In this document: piece by piece, positions 1 through 8,996 of the stretch
Position numbering within the stretch: the stretch's first letter is position 1
How the letters are laid out: each line of letters begins with the position of its first letter
Source: Luteolibacter yonseiensis
Lineage (GTDB): Bacteria > Verrucomicrobiota > Verrucomicrobiia > Verrucomicrobiales > Akkermansiaceae
Direction of reading: 5' to 3'
DNA length: 64,000 nucleotides
Assembly: GCF_016595465.1 (NCBI RefSeq)
Contig: NZ_JAENIK010000011.1
Location: forward strand, 1,116,001 to 1,180,000
The notes under the pieces: model-generated
Database searches by the model: none
Seen by the model: the letters and a program-made list of their open reading frames with translations, nothing else
What the model was told of the DNA's origin: nothing
Made by a program: the position numbers and the translations under genes

Positions 1-1
1 T

Positions 2-919
2 TTCTGGTACGATTTCCCGGCTCCGGTGCCCGGGCGCAAGGCGGCTTCCATCCTGTTCCTGCTGGTGACCGGTTCCCTGTGGCTTTTCGGGAAGCGTGGA
101 AAACGTCTCATCGCCGTGGCGTTGGTTATTCTGGTGATGGCCTGGTGGTTCGGCCTGGCTCCCCGCAATGACCGCAAATGGCTGGCGGACGTCGCGCGCA
201 CCGCCCATGCGGAGATCAATGGAGATCAGGTGGTGTTCCACAATGTCCGTAATTTCGACTACCGGACGGAAACGGATTATGTTCCCAGATGGGAGACGCG
301 GACGGTCGACCTGTCGAAACTGACGGGTATCGACCTCGCCCTGAACTATTGGGGTTCCCCCTACATGGCGCATCCGGTGGTAAGTTTCCAGTTCTCCGAC
401 TCCCCGCCATTGTGTTTCTCCATCGAAACGCGCAAGGAAGAGGGAGAGAGCTACTCGGCGATCGGCGGGATCTACCGTCAATACGAACTGATCTACATCG
501 TGGCGGACGAGCGTGATGTCATCCGGGTGCGGACGAACTATCGCAAGGGTGAGGACGTTTATCTCTATCGGTTGAACATCAGTCCGGAAAAGGCACGTGA
601 GCGGTTCATGGACTATGTCACCGCGCTGAACGAACTCCATGACAAGGCAGGTTGGTACAACGCGCTGACGACGAACTGCACCACCAGCATCCGGACGCAG
701 AATCATTCGGGAAAACGCCAGCCCTGGGACTGGAGGATGCTGGTGAACGGGAAAGCGGATGAGATGCTTCAGGAACAAGGAGCCTTCCGTGATGGAGGCC
801 TGCCATTCCATGAGCTGAAGCTCCGTTCCCGCATCAATGACGCCGCGCGTGCCGCGAACGATGATCCGGATTTTTCCGCCCGCATCCGGGCGGGCCTGCC
901 ACCTTTTTCCAAACCATAG
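2..919 (+). CDS. DUF4105 (Lnb-type N-terminal periplasmic domain) membrane protein, 5' end possibly outside window
   Basis: The frame is already open at base 2, so the true start may lie upstream; the first usable start inside the window is the GTG at 26, giving 297 residues. Counted from there, residues 6-46 form two hydrophobic membrane segments separated by a short basic GKRGKR turn. The rest is a soluble, probably periplasmic domain. The motif NCTTSI at residues 217-222, preceded by a tyrosine and asparagine, is the hallmark of DUF4105 proteins. The biochemical role of the family is unknown. The secreted-protein gene that follows starts 21 bases downstream, so the two may be co-transcribed. 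Confidence 0.75.
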   Translation, partial: FWYDFPAPVPGRKAASILFLLVTGSLWLFGKRGKRLIAVALVILVMAWWFGLAPRNDRKWLADVARTAHAEINGDQVVFHNVRNFDYRTETDYVPRWETRTVDLSKLTGIDLALNYWGSPYMAHPVVSFQFSDSPPLCFSIETRKEEGESYSAIGGIYRQYELIYIVADERDVIRVRTNYRKGEDVYLYRLNISPEKARERFMDYVTALNELHDKAGWYNALTTNCTTSIRTQNHSGKRQPWDWRMLVNGKADEMLQEQGAFRDGGLPFHELKLRSRINDAARAANDDPDFSARIRAGLPPFSKP

Positions 920-940
920 AAACCACAAAACCGAACGTTC

Positions 941-2230
941 ATGAAAACCCGATTCTCGATTCCACTCGTTTGCGCCGCCCTCGTGGCTCCGGCATTTTCG
1001 CAGGCTCCGTCGGCGGACATCCATGAGACAGGAGTGATGTTGCAGGCCGCGTCATTGCTGGATGCCGGCACCCTTCGCGGCAGCTCCTACCGGGTGCGCG
1101 ACCAGGTGCCGACGGACGGCTACATGGCTTACTTCACGATCGACAGCGACTATGCCACCCTGACGGCGGTTGGTGTGCCGCAGGCGAGGCGGCGTATCGT
1201 AGAAGCCGAGGCGATCCGCAGGTTGGTGGAGACCAGCAAGGGGGATTTGTTCGCCGAGGGGATGAAACGGTCCGTCGAGCAACCGATCGAGGCCGTGAAA
1301 AACATCGTCAAACATCCGGTGGATTCACTCAAGGCGGCTCCGGCCACGGTCGGGCATTTCTTCAGCAAGATGGGATCCGCCATCGGCCGGGCGGGAGGAA
1401 GACTGAAGGACCAGAGCGAGGAAATATCCGCGAGTCCCGATGAGGAGGGAAGAGAGGCGGTCACCGCCGAAGCGGGCAGGGGAATCGGTGAGGCCGCCAG
1501 AAACGCCGTGGGTTTTGACAAGGCGAAGCTGGCCACCGCCAAACAACTGGGCGTGGATCCGTATTCGGACAACGCGCGCCTGCAGGAAGAGATGGACAAG
1601 GTCACCTGGGCGTTTTTCGCCGGCGGCCTGCCGCTGCGGATCGGGGCGGCCGTGGCTTCGGCGGGAGTGGCGGTAGCCGCGACGAACATGGTCGGTGTCC
1701 CGGAAGATACCTACGCGCTCACCCAATCCGAACTCGCGTTCCGTGACGGACGCTCGCTGGCGGCCATGGGAATTTCCGATGAGGACATCAAGACCTTCCA
1801 GGTCGGACGCGGCCCTCTCAGCACCACAAGACGCCACCTCATCACACTCGCGCTTGAGGCGATGCCGAAGGCCGGGGGGCGTGGAAATGCGGTTCTGCTG
1901 GCGAACGCCTGCGAGACCCCCGAACAGGTGGATTTCCTTGTGGGGGCGTTGCAGATATTGGCGGCCCGCCAGCGTTCCGGTGCCGCCGACTACGTGGAAC
2001 TGAAGGTGATCGGCCGGCTGCCGGGAGCCGTCACCGCCGCCGGAGAGCTGGAGGTTCCTGCTCCGGTGGACCAGGTGACGTGGACGGAGCAGGTCGCGGG
2101 TGCGGCAAATCGTGATGACCTCGGGGCAATGCCGAAGGTGCTGGTGCATACGGGCAAGCTCTCGCAAGCCGCCACCGCCGGATTCATGAAATCCGGGTGG
2201 AAACTGGTGGGCGTGGAGTATCCGAGATGA
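941..2230 (+). CDS. Secreted protein of unknown function
   Basis: This 429-residue protein opens with a typical signal peptide (basic MKTR, hydrophobic core, likely cleavage near residue 21 after AFSQA). Residues 100-220 are charged and probably helical. Residues 222-250 form a Gly/Ala-rich hydrophobic stretch that could be a membrane segment. I do not recognise a family. It starts 21 bases after the DUF4105 gene on the same strand, which suggests an envelope-related operon, but no function can be assigned. Confidence 0.7.
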   Translation: MKTRFSIPLVCAALVAPAFSQAPSADIHETGVMLQAASLLDAGTLRGSSYRVRDQVPTDGYMAYFTIDSDYATLTAVGVPQARRRIVEAEAIRRLVETSKGDLFAEGMKRSVEQPIEAVKNIVKHPVDSLKAAPATVGHFFSKMGSAIGRAGGRLKDQSEEISASPDEEGREAVTAEAGRGIGEAARNAVGFDKAKLATAKQLGVDPYSDNARLQEEMDKVTWAFFAGGLPLRIGAAVASAGVAVAATNMVGVPEDTYALTQSELAFRDGRSLAAMGISDEDIKTFQVGRGPLSTTRRHLITLALEAMPKAGGRGNAVLLANACETPEQVDFLVGALQILAARQRSGAADYVELKVIGRLPGAVTAAGELEVPAPVDQVTWTEQVAGAANRDDLGAMPKVLVHTGKLSQAATAGFMKSGWKLVGVEYPR

Positions 2231-2299
2231 CCGGTCTCGGAGCTTGGACCACCCGTCCATCATCATCCGGGCATCGCTATCGAGAACCGGGCCGGTCCT

Positions 2300-3352
2300 T
2301 TATCTGACCTTCTCCAGCTTGGAGCGGAGTTTCGCCGCCACTTCATGAAACGCGGCGGAGACCTTGCTTTTCTCCGGGGAGACAAGGGCCACGGGAGCTC
2401 CACTGTCGCCTCGCTCACGGGTTTCGATGTCGATGGGGATCTGTCCCAGCAGCGGCACATTCATGTATTCCGCCTCGCGCACGCCGCCGTCCTTGCCGAA
2501 AATGGGATAGCGTTTGCCATCATCGCCCTCGAACCAGGCCATGTTCTCGATCAGGCCGAGGATGGGCACGTTCACTTTCGCGAACATGGACACCGCCTTG
2601 CGCGCGTCGATGAGGGCGACTTCCTGCGGGGTGGTGACGATGACGGATCCGTCCACCGTCACGGTCTGGACGATGGTGAGCTGGATGTCCCCGGTGCCGG
2701 GTGGCAGGTCCAGCACGAGGTAGTCCAGATCGCCCCAGGCCACCTGGCGGAGGAATTGCTGGGTGTAGCGCGTGGCCATCGGACCGCGGACAATGACGGG
2801 CGACCGGTCGTCCAGCAGGAATCCCATGGACATGAGTTTCAGCCCGTGGGCTTCGAGCGGAATGATCTCATCGTGTTCGTTCGCCATGGGTTTTTCATCG
2901 ACGCCGAACATCTGCGCGACGGACGGACCATAGAGGTCGCAGTCGCACAAGCCGACCTTCGCGCCCGAAGCGGCGAGGGCGACCGCGAGATTCGCAGAGA
3001 CGGTGGATTTGCCGACGCCGCCCTTTCCGGATGCCACGGCGATGATGCGCTTCACCCCCGGGATCGATGACTTGCCGACCGAGCCGCTCATGCCGCCTGC
3101 GGCGGCGGGTGCGTCCTTCACCTCGATCTCGATCTTCACCGTGCCGATGTCCGGCAGCGGATCGAGGATGGCGTGGCAGGCCTGGAAAATCTGCTCGGGC
3201 ACCTTAGGGTCGCGCGTGGCGATCTCCAAATGCACGGTGACGAGGCCGGGCTCGCATTTCACGTCCTTGACGAGGCCGAATGAAATGATGTCCCGGGAGA
3301 AGCCGGGGTAGCGGACTTGGCGGAGTGCTTCGCGGATGAAATCTGGGCTCAT
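2300..3352 (-). CDS. mrp: Mrp/NBP35-family Fe-S cluster carrier ATPase
   Basis: Residues 2-80 are an MIP18/DUF59-type domain. They are followed by a ParA/MinD-like P-loop domain with the deviant Walker A GKGGVGKST at 109-117 and DLPPGTGD in the middle. Proteins of this family (ApbC/Mrp) bind and transfer Fe-S clusters in the cytoplasm. The length of 350 residues is normal. The CxxC motif that bridges the cluster in E. coli Mrp is absent: the matching stretch reads ENMAWFEGDDGKRY. Cys-less forms occur in other lineages (from memory, in Bacteroidetes), so this is probably a lineage variant and not decay. Confidence 0.93.
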   Translation of the reverse strand: MSPDFIREALRQVRYPGFSRDIISFGLVKDVKCEPGLVTVHLEIATRDPKVPEQIFQACHAILDPLPDIGTVKIEIEVKDAPAAAGGMSGSVGKSSIPGVKRIIAVASGKGGVGKSTVSANLAVALAASGAKVGLCDCDLYGPSVAQMFGVDEKPMANEHDEIIPLEAHGLKLMSMGFLLDDRSPVIVRGPMATRYTQQFLRQVAWGDLDYLVLDLPPGTGDIQLTIVQTVTVDGSVIVTTPQEVALIDARKAVSMFAKVNVPILGLIENMAWFEGDDGKRYPIFGKDGGVREAEYMNVPLLGQIPIDIETRERGDSGAPVALVSPEKSKVSAAFHEVAAKLRSKLEKVR

Positions 3353-3498
3353 GGACGGCGGGATTCTCTTCCATTCCTCACGGGGTGCAACGCGTTTGTG
3401 AAAGATCTTTTGGAATCAGGACTTTGGAAATTGACAATTTTCCGGAAATCCCCAGCTTGCGCATCCGTCAGATGTTTTTCAATCATTCCACCTATTCC

Positions 3499-3627
3499 AT
3501 GCATCAATCCGCCGCCGCAGGTGCCGGGCATGGTTTTGTGTGGATTTCCTCCGTCAACCTCCGCCCGATGCTTGCGAACCTTCGAAAGGAAGGCGTGGCG
3601 CGGACGAACGGAATCTTGATCGGATAA
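3499..3627 (+). CDS. Possible small ORF (42 residues) ahead of a terminator
   Basis: The frame from ATG 3499 encodes a 42-residue basic peptide ending at TAA 3625-3627, and the same frame stays open further upstream. A textbook intrinsic terminator follows within 22 bases. I recognise no family. The case rests only on position: a terminator needs a transcript, and this frame, or a small RNA covering it, is the only candidate. It could equally be a non-coding RNA. Confidence 0.3.
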   Translation: MHQSAAAGAGHGFVWISSVNLRPMLANLRKEGVARTNGILIG

Positions 3628-3648
3628 TAAATTTCGAACCCTTTTTCC

Positions 3649-3683
3649 GCCCCGTCCGCCACCTGGCAGACGGGGCTTTTTTT
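3649..3683 (+). terminator. Rho-independent terminator
   Basis: A perfect 8-bp stem, GCCCCGTC (3649-3656) with GACGGGGC (3669-3676), has a 12-base loop and is followed directly by seven T residues. It lies 12 bases before the MFS start codon, so it either ends an upstream small transcript or attenuates the MFS gene. Confidence 0.8.
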
Positions 3684-3694
3684 GCGCCATTCCC

Positions 3695-4909
3695 ATGAAC
3701 ACGACCGCACGCCCCACGACCCTCCTGCAGGATCTCGCATCCCTGCCGGGACAATATTGGATTCTCTTCGGCGGCACCCTCGTGAACCGTTTCGGGAGTT
3801 TCGTCATGCCGTTCCTGGTCATCTACCTGAAGATGAAGGGGCATGATGAGAAGACCATCGGCTTCACCCTTGGCGCTTACGGCGCGGGCGGACTGTGTGC
3901 CGGCATCCTGGGAGGCTGGTTGTCCGACAGGTTCGGACGCAAGCACACCATGCTCATTTCCTGTGCGGGAGCCGCGTCATTCATGCTGTTGCTTTCGCAG
4001 GCGGAAGGCGTGCCGATGTTCGTTCTCGCCACGTTCATGACCGGACTTTCCTCGGGAATCTACGCCCCGGCGGCAAGCGCGCTCATGGCGGACCTGATCC
4101 CGCCGGAACTGCGGGTGCGGGCGTTCGCCTGCCAGCGGTGGGCGATCAATGTGGGATTCGCGCTTGGCATGGCCACCGCCGGCTTCATGGCGAAGAAGTC
4201 GTTCCTCGCCCTGTTCATTGCGGATGCTGCGACGACCCTGTTGCTCGGGCTTACCATCCTGATCGGTCTCAAGCCACGGGTGGTTCCGCTGACGGAGAAG
4301 GTGAAAAGCGGCTGGGGGCACGCGCTGAGGCACATCAACCAGAACACTCCGTTCAAGATGGCCTCGATCGCCGGGTTCCTCACCACGCTGGTGTTTCTGC
4401 AGATGGGCTGCACCTATAGCCTGCAGACCACACAGGGTGCGGGGTTGGACGAGCGGACCTACGGCCTGCTGATGGCTTTCAACGGAATCATCATCGCGTG
4501 TCTCGAGCTGCCGCTGATCGGCTTCACGCGGCGCTTCTCACCGGTTAAGGTGATTGCGGCGGGATATCTGTTGTTAGGTGCCGGAATGGGCCTGAACGTG
4601 CTTGGGGCCACGCTGCCGGTGCTGATCCTCAGCATGGGGATTTTCACCATCGGTGAGATGATCGCGATGCCCGTGAGCAACGGTTACATGGCCGGACTCG
4701 CCCCTGATGAAATGAGGGGCCGTTACCAAGGAGTGGTTTCCATTACCTGGAGTTCCGCGACGATGGTGGGTCCGACGTTCGGGATCATGCTCTATCGTTT
4801 CAACCCTACGGTGCTGTGGACCTGTGCTTTCGCGCTCTCGCTTGCCGCGGCTTGCCTGATGCTGGCGAGCCGGGGGAAGGCGGGGAGGGATCAGGCATTG
4901 CCCAGATGA
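3695..4909 (+). CDS. Major facilitator superfamily transporter
   Basis: This 404-residue protein has about twelve hydrophobic segments. The MFS signature loop GGWLSDRFGRKH sits at residues 73-84, between the second and third segments, and the helix boundaries repeat in two halves. It acts in the cytoplasmic membrane. The substrate cannot be read from sequence; the general look (drug or metabolite efflux type) is inference. Its stop codon overlaps the 3' end of the convergent toxin gene by 19 bases. Confidence 0.9.
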   Translation: MNTTARPTTLLQDLASLPGQYWILFGGTLVNRFGSFVMPFLVIYLKMKGHDEKTIGFTLGAYGAGGLCAGILGGWLSDRFGRKHTMLISCAGAASFMLLLSQAEGVPMFVLATFMTGLSSGIYAPAASALMADLIPPELRVRAFACQRWAINVGFALGMATAGFMAKKSFLALFIADAATTLLLGLTILIGLKPRVVPLTEKVKSGWGHALRHINQNTPFKMASIAGFLTTLVFLQMGCTYSLQTTQGAGLDERTYGLLMAFNGIIIACLELPLIGFTRRFSPVKVIAAGYLLLGAGMGLNVLGATLPVLILSMGIFTIGEMIAMPVSNGYMAGLAPDEMRGRYQGVVSITWSSATMVGPTFGIMLYRFNPTVLWTCAFALSLAAACLMLASRGKAGRDQALPR

Positions 4910-5179
4910 CCTCGGATCCACGACGGGTTTCTCCGGCAATCCACGATAGCCTTCACTCGGACGGTTTCCGATTCCAGCGAGTAGTAAATGGCGAATGGGA
5001 AGCGCTTGGATAGGGACCTGTGGAGATTCTGGTATGTCTTGCGGTGGACTCCTCCGGAAATTTTCAACGAATAGAGCGTATCCAGAAAGTAACTGCCCAA
5101 ACCGCGTTCTTTGGATTCATAGAAAAAGTAACCTTCGATCAAAATCGTTTTGAGCGAGATCGAGCATTTCCATTTTCAT
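4891..5179 (-). pseudogene. ParE/RelE-type toxin gene with a frameshift near its 5' end
   Basis: The downstream frame encodes a ParE/RelE-superfamily toxin body with YESKERGLG, SKRFPFAIYY and a C-terminal VKAIVDCRR. No good start exists in that frame. An ATG at 5179-5177 overlaps the antitoxin stop as ATGA, as in normal TA operons, and begins MKMEMLDLAQND, which fits the family N-terminus. That frame stops after 20 codons. Removing one base from the AAAA run at 5141-5144 (TTTT on the coding strand) joins the two frames into one toxin. The gene is therefore inactivated, programmed to shift, or carries a sequencing error. Confidence 0.65.
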
Positions 5180-5394
5180 GAAATGGCGGTTCTGATCCGC
5201 TCTTTGGCGGTTTCCCAATCTGTGAATTTCGCTTTTCCTTCCCGAATGAGTTGTTCGCGTTCATCGAGAATGGCCTTATGCCATTGGGGCACTTCCAGTT
5301 CTTCCTCAGTAGGCGAGATGCTTTCCCAGAGCACCTCCATCATTCTCATTTTTTCCTGGAGAGGAAGCTCTCTGAGTTCGTCCAGTGCGATCAT
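5176..5394 (-). CDS. Antitoxin of the addiction-module component family (TIGR02574-like)
   Basis: This protein of about 72 residues starts MIALDELRELPLQEK. It continues with MMEVLWESI, EVPQWHKAILDERE and a C-terminal helix, the pattern of small antitoxins encoded just before ParE/RelE-type toxins. An alternative ATG at 5412 would add six residues. The stop codon overlaps the toxin ATG by four bases. It should neutralise the toxin by binding and probably represses its own promoter. Confidence 0.75.
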   Translation of the reverse strand: MIALDELRELPLQEKMRMMEVLWESISPTEEELEVPQWHKAILDEREQLIREGKAKFTDWETAKERIRTAIS

Positions 5395-5476
5395 GGACCA
5401 TTGATAGCCCATATCGGGCGGTGGAACAACCCCTCATCCGGCAAATAGGGTGGCGGAACCGTAGATAGGCGACATT

Positions 5477-7192
5477 TCAATTCTCCGAAACCCAATCGAA
5501 ATGCCCCCGTCTCATCCGCCAGTGGTGGATCTCGAAGGTCGCACGCGCGCAAAGTCCGCTCAGCAGGAGTCCACCGAAAGCCATTCCTGCCATGAATCCG
5601 TAATCGTCGGCGGAGTTCACGGACTCCTTCCACATCAGTCCGAAAATCATGCCGACCGCGCCGGCGACGAGCCACGTGATGGCGAGGGCGATGACGAGCC
5701 AGACCCATAGATAATCCATCGGAAACATTCCTCTCCGGCAGCGACCGGCCGACTGGAGCCTGAACCATACGAGCAAAGGACGGGACGCGACCCAGAAACA
5801 ACAAAAGTAGGGAACGATCCACAGTGCGTCGGAAGGCGGGATGTCCGTTTCAACGATGGAAAGCAAGAGTAAGAAATAGGGCGTGGCGATCGCCGCGAGG
5901 ACCAGACTTCTCGCCAGGGTGATCTTGGTGGAAACCCGTGACAAATCGCGGGCGCTGATCGGGAGCAGGGAAAGAAATGGCAGGGCTTGCGGCCCTTCCC
6001 CCCATTGGCCGGACGCCCGGGGCACCGCGTTCGAGAACGGCAGCAGCAGCAGCGGCACGGCAAGATGGGATACGAGGGTGACGGAGAGTTTCAACGCCTC
6101 ATATCCGTAGAAATTTCCGGGGATTCTCGTGATCACCCAACTGATGAGGAGCAGGATGGGAGCGATGATGATGGCCAGATTGGTTTGTTTCGTCCAAGTG
6201 GTGTTCTGGTCCACCAATGTTCCGGCGATGAGAGCGTCCTTTTCACCAATGACCCGCCGCACCCAGTGCTCCATCCATCCTTCGCCGGGGAACGCCAATG
6301 ACGTCTGTGTGGAATCCACCTCTCCGGAGTCGTGGGATTCTTCCGGGAAAATTTCTTCATCCTCAGTCTCCGGATCATTGATGGTTTCGAAAAAATTCTG
6401 AGGTGCGTCGAAATAACGGCCGATCGCCTCCGGCCATTTTCCCCATTTCAAAAATCCCCAGAAGCACCAGACCAGCGCCAGCAGTCCGCCTCCTTGTTCC
6501 ATCCGCCCCGGCAAGGCCCATGTGGGTGGAAAGAACCAGGTGAGCATGGAAACCCCGCAGGCCAGCCACTGTGGAGTGCCTCCGGTTTTGAAATACCCCG
6601 AGCCATTGTAAAAGAACACCATCATGCCCACCGTCAGCAGCAGTCCGAGAGAAATCCAAAACGTCCGGGCATGTCTGAGGGCAGCGGGGGGATCATAGGA
6701 AATCGCGACCGTCGCCAGGGTCGTGCCCGTCAACAGGATGGTGGAGAGTCCTGTAAGCCACGGCGAGGAGAATGAAAATCCACTGACCGCGAAAGCGAAA
6801 ATGAATGACAATCCGCCCAGCCAGAACAACGAGCGGAGGAGAAAGCGGTTGCGGATTGTTCTGAATAAAACACTCCATTTCACGGGAAGATTGATCAAAG
6901 CCGCAAGGCAGCCGGGCCGATGGATGGGTTTCAGCGCGATGGAGATGCCGGACAACGCCGCAGCGGTCAGGACCACACCGCAGATCGCAAACTGCCAGTG
7001 GGCCGCCCGGTGACCGGGAGAGGAAAGTCCCAGCATGGTCAGCAGCAGGACCACGAACAGGGACATGTAGAAAAGCCGCGGCAGGATGGTCCGCCACACG
7101 TGTTTGTCCCGCCTCTCCATCGGCTTGCCATTACGCCCCTGTTCGGCGAGCCGGAGAAATTCCCGTTCGATTTCCGGATCTTGCAGTTTCAT
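5477..7192 (-). CDS. Polytopic membrane protein, probable ABC transporter membrane partner
   Basis: This 571-residue protein has a soluble N-terminus (EIEREFLRLAEQGRNGK) and at least ten hydrophobic segments. A strongly acidic cytoplasmic-type loop near residues 268-295 breaks the series. It resembles ABC-2-type permeases in layout, but I cannot name a family. Its ATG overlaps the stop of the upstream ATPase gene as ATGA (7189-7192), so the two are translationally coupled, and that coupling is the main reason for calling it the membrane half of the transporter. Confidence 0.75.
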   Translation of the reverse strand: MKLQDPEIEREFLRLAEQGRNGKPMERRDKHVWRTILPRLFYMSLFVVLLLTMLGLSSPGHRAAHWQFAICGVVLTAAALSGISIALKPIHRPGCLAALINLPVKWSVLFRTIRNRFLLRSLFWLGGLSFIFAFAVSGFSFSSPWLTGLSTILLTGTTLATVAISYDPPAALRHARTFWISLGLLLTVGMMVFFYNGSGYFKTGGTPQWLACGVSMLTWFFPPTWALPGRMEQGGGLLALVWCFWGFLKWGKWPEAIGRYFDAPQNFFETINDPETEDEEIFPEESHDSGEVDSTQTSLAFPGEGWMEHWVRRVIGEKDALIAGTLVDQNTTWTKQTNLAIIIAPILLLISWVITRIPGNFYGYEALKLSVTLVSHLAVPLLLLPFSNAVPRASGQWGEGPQALPFLSLLPISARDLSRVSTKITLARSLVLAAIATPYFLLLLSIVETDIPPSDALWIVPYFCCFWVASRPLLVWFRLQSAGRCRRGMFPMDYLWVWLVIALAITWLVAGAVGMIFGLMWKESVNSADDYGFMAGMAFGGLLLSGLCARATFEIHHWRMRRGHFDWVSEN

Positions 7193-7920
7193 GGGGGTGT
7201 TGGGGTCCCTCGCAGGATGTTTTCCGCCGCGTCAGGATCCTCCGCAATGCGGCGGCGGGTTTCCGCGCTGCTTTCCCAGAGCACTTGTTCGCCCTCGCGG
7301 ACCACGCAGACGTGGTCGGAAAAATCCGCCGCCATCTCCACCATTTGTGTGGTATAAATGACCGTCCCGCCGGTGTCCGCCAGATGTCTGGCGAGCCTGC
7401 GGAAGGCCGCCATGCCCAGCGCGTCCATGCCCGAGGCGAAGGGCTCGTCGACCAGCCACAACTCCGGCTCGATGGCGGCCACACATCCCAGCCCCGCTTT
7501 CCACAACTGTCCGCGCGAGAGAACCCCCGCCTTCCGCCTCATCAATGCGGCCGCTCCCATGTCCTCCAGCCAATGCGCGAGGAAATCCTCCCTCCCCGCC
7601 GTCGGTTTTTTGTAAAGGGCCGCGAAGGTGGCGATGTTCCGCGCCACCGACTGGTCCGGAAACAGCAGCGGCATGTCCGGGGTGAAATGCAGGCGTTGGC
7701 GCAATTCCATGTTTTCCCGGTCGAACCGTCTCCCGTCATAGCGGACCAGCCCCGAATCGGGGACGCTCACGCCGGCCAGAATCCTCAGCAGGGTGGATTT
7801 TCCCGCTCCATTCTCCCCGAGCAGCGCGACGATGGTGGAGGGTGGGACGTTCAGGTCGAACTTCTTCAGGGCGTGTTTGTGGCCGAAGGATTTGGAGACG
7901 TTTTGCAACTCGATGTGCAT
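7189..7920 (-). CDS. ABC transporter ATP-binding protein
   Basis: From the ATG at 7920 the protein has 243 residues. It carries Walker A GENGAGKST at 35-43, ABC signature LSRGQ at 134-138 and Walker B LWLVDEP at 154-160. The Q-loop region reads FTPDMP, as in ABC-2-type exporters. The frame stays open further upstream, but that part has no family similarity and would run under trxB, so the MHIELQNVSKSFG start is preferred. It energises transport together with the overlapping membrane-protein gene; the substrate is unknown. Confidence 0.92.
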   Translation of the reverse strand: MHIELQNVSKSFGHKHALKKFDLNVPPSTIVALLGENGAGKSTLLRILAGVSVPDSGLVRYDGRRFDRENMELRQRLHFTPDMPLLFPDQSVARNIATFAALYKKPTAGREDFLAHWLEDMGAAALMRRKAGVLSRGQLWKAGLGCVAAIEPELWLVDEPFASGMDALGMAAFRRLARHLADTGGTVIYTTQMVEMAADFSDHVCVVREGEQVLWESSAETRRRIAEDPDAAENILRGTPTPP

Positions 7921-8058
7921 CGCGGTGGTTATGGCACCGTTCGAGGGGAATAGGCGAGTACAAGCCATCGCGGCGATTGCTTGGAAAATCCGGCACCGGG
8001 GATTGACTCGCCCGGAGATCCGCCGGAATACTCCGGCATCTCGAACGCTCACAGAATC

Positions 8059-8985
8059 ATGGAAAACGTCATCATCATCGGCACCGGATGCGCCGGCTAC
8101 ACCGCAGCGATCTACACCGCACGCGCGAATCTCTCGCCACTTCTCCTCTCCGGCACCCAGCCCGGCGGCCAGCTCACGACCACCACCGAGGTGGAGAATT
8201 TCCCCGGCCACCCGGACGGAATCATGGGACCCGAGCTGATGATGAAAATGCAGCAGCAGGCGGAGAAGTTCGGCGCGCGCATCGCTTGGGCGAGCGTGGA
8301 GTCCGTGGAGCGCCGTGAGGACGGCACTTTCCTCCTGAAGGCGGGATCCGAGCAGTTCGAGGCGAAGACCGTCATCATCGCCACCGGTGCGGCTCCGCGC
8401 CACCTCGGCATCGACAACGAAAAGGAACTCATCGGCCACGGACTCACCTCATGCGCGACCTGCGACGGCGCCTTCTACCGTGACGTGCCGGTGTGCGTCA
8501 TCGGCGGTGGGGACAGCGCCACGGAGGAAGCCGGTTTCCTCACCCGCTTCGCCAGCAAGGTTTACCTCATCCACCGCCGCGACACGCTGCGCGCCTCCAA
8601 GATCATGGCGGACCGCGCCCTCGCGAATCCGAAGATCGAGCCGGTTTGGAACTCCACGGTTTCCGACTACATCACCGACGAAAAGGGCGAGATGCGCGCC
8701 GTGATGTTGGAAAATCTCGTCACCGGTGAGAAGAAGGAACTGGAAGTCGCCTGCGTCTTCGTCGCCATCGGCCACGTTCCGAACAGCGCCTTCCTCGGCG
8801 ATCTCGTCGACATGGACGAGAACGGTTACATTCTCCAGAATCCGGGCCGCACCTCCACCAAGACGCCGGGCCTTTTCGCCGCGGGCGATGTGGCGGACCA
8901 CTACTACCGCCAGGCCATCACCGCCGCAGGCCAGGGCTGCGCGGCGGCGCTTGAGGCCGAGCGCTACCTGACCGATCTGGAATAA
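8059..8985 (+). CDS. trxB: Thioredoxin-disulfide reductase
   Basis: This cytoplasmic flavoenzyme passes electrons from NADPH to thioredoxin. From the ATG at 8059 it has 308 residues, the usual length. The FAD-binding GTGCAG is at 8-13, the redox-active CATC at 132-135 followed by DGAFY, and the NADPH-binding [10 protein letters not shown] comes just after. The C-terminal FAD motif [15 protein letters not shown] is present. An in-frame upstream extension of 26 residues is Pro-rich and lies before the flavin fold, so it was excluded. The gene diverges from the ABC transporter operon. Confidence 0.96.
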   Translation: MENVIIIGTGCAGYTAAIYTARANLSPLLLSGTQPGGQLTTTTEVENFPGHPDGIMGPELMMKMQQQAEKFGARIAWASVESVERREDGTFLLKAGSEQFEAKTVIIATGAAPRHLGIDNEKELIGHGLTSCATCDGAFYRDVPVCVIGGGDSATEEAGFLTRFASKVYLIHRRDTLRASKIMADRALANPKIEPVWNSTVSDYITDEKGEMRAVMLENLVTGEKKELEVACVFVAIGHVPNSAFLGDLVDMDENGYILQNPGRTSTKTPGLFAAGDVADHYYRQAITAAGQGCAAALEAERYLTDLE

Positions 8986-8996
8986 TTGTCAAAATC

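Larger units (their letters stand above)
3353..3694. other. Intergenic region between mrp and the MFS gene
   Basis: This 342-base gap separates two divergent genes. Its right end holds a strong intrinsic terminator (3649-3683), which is odd because no annotated gene reads into it from the left on the plus strand. A short plus-strand frame ends 21 bases before the hairpin (see the small ORF entry). A TTGACA hexamer lies near 3434, with no convincing -10 box after it. Confidence 0.5.
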
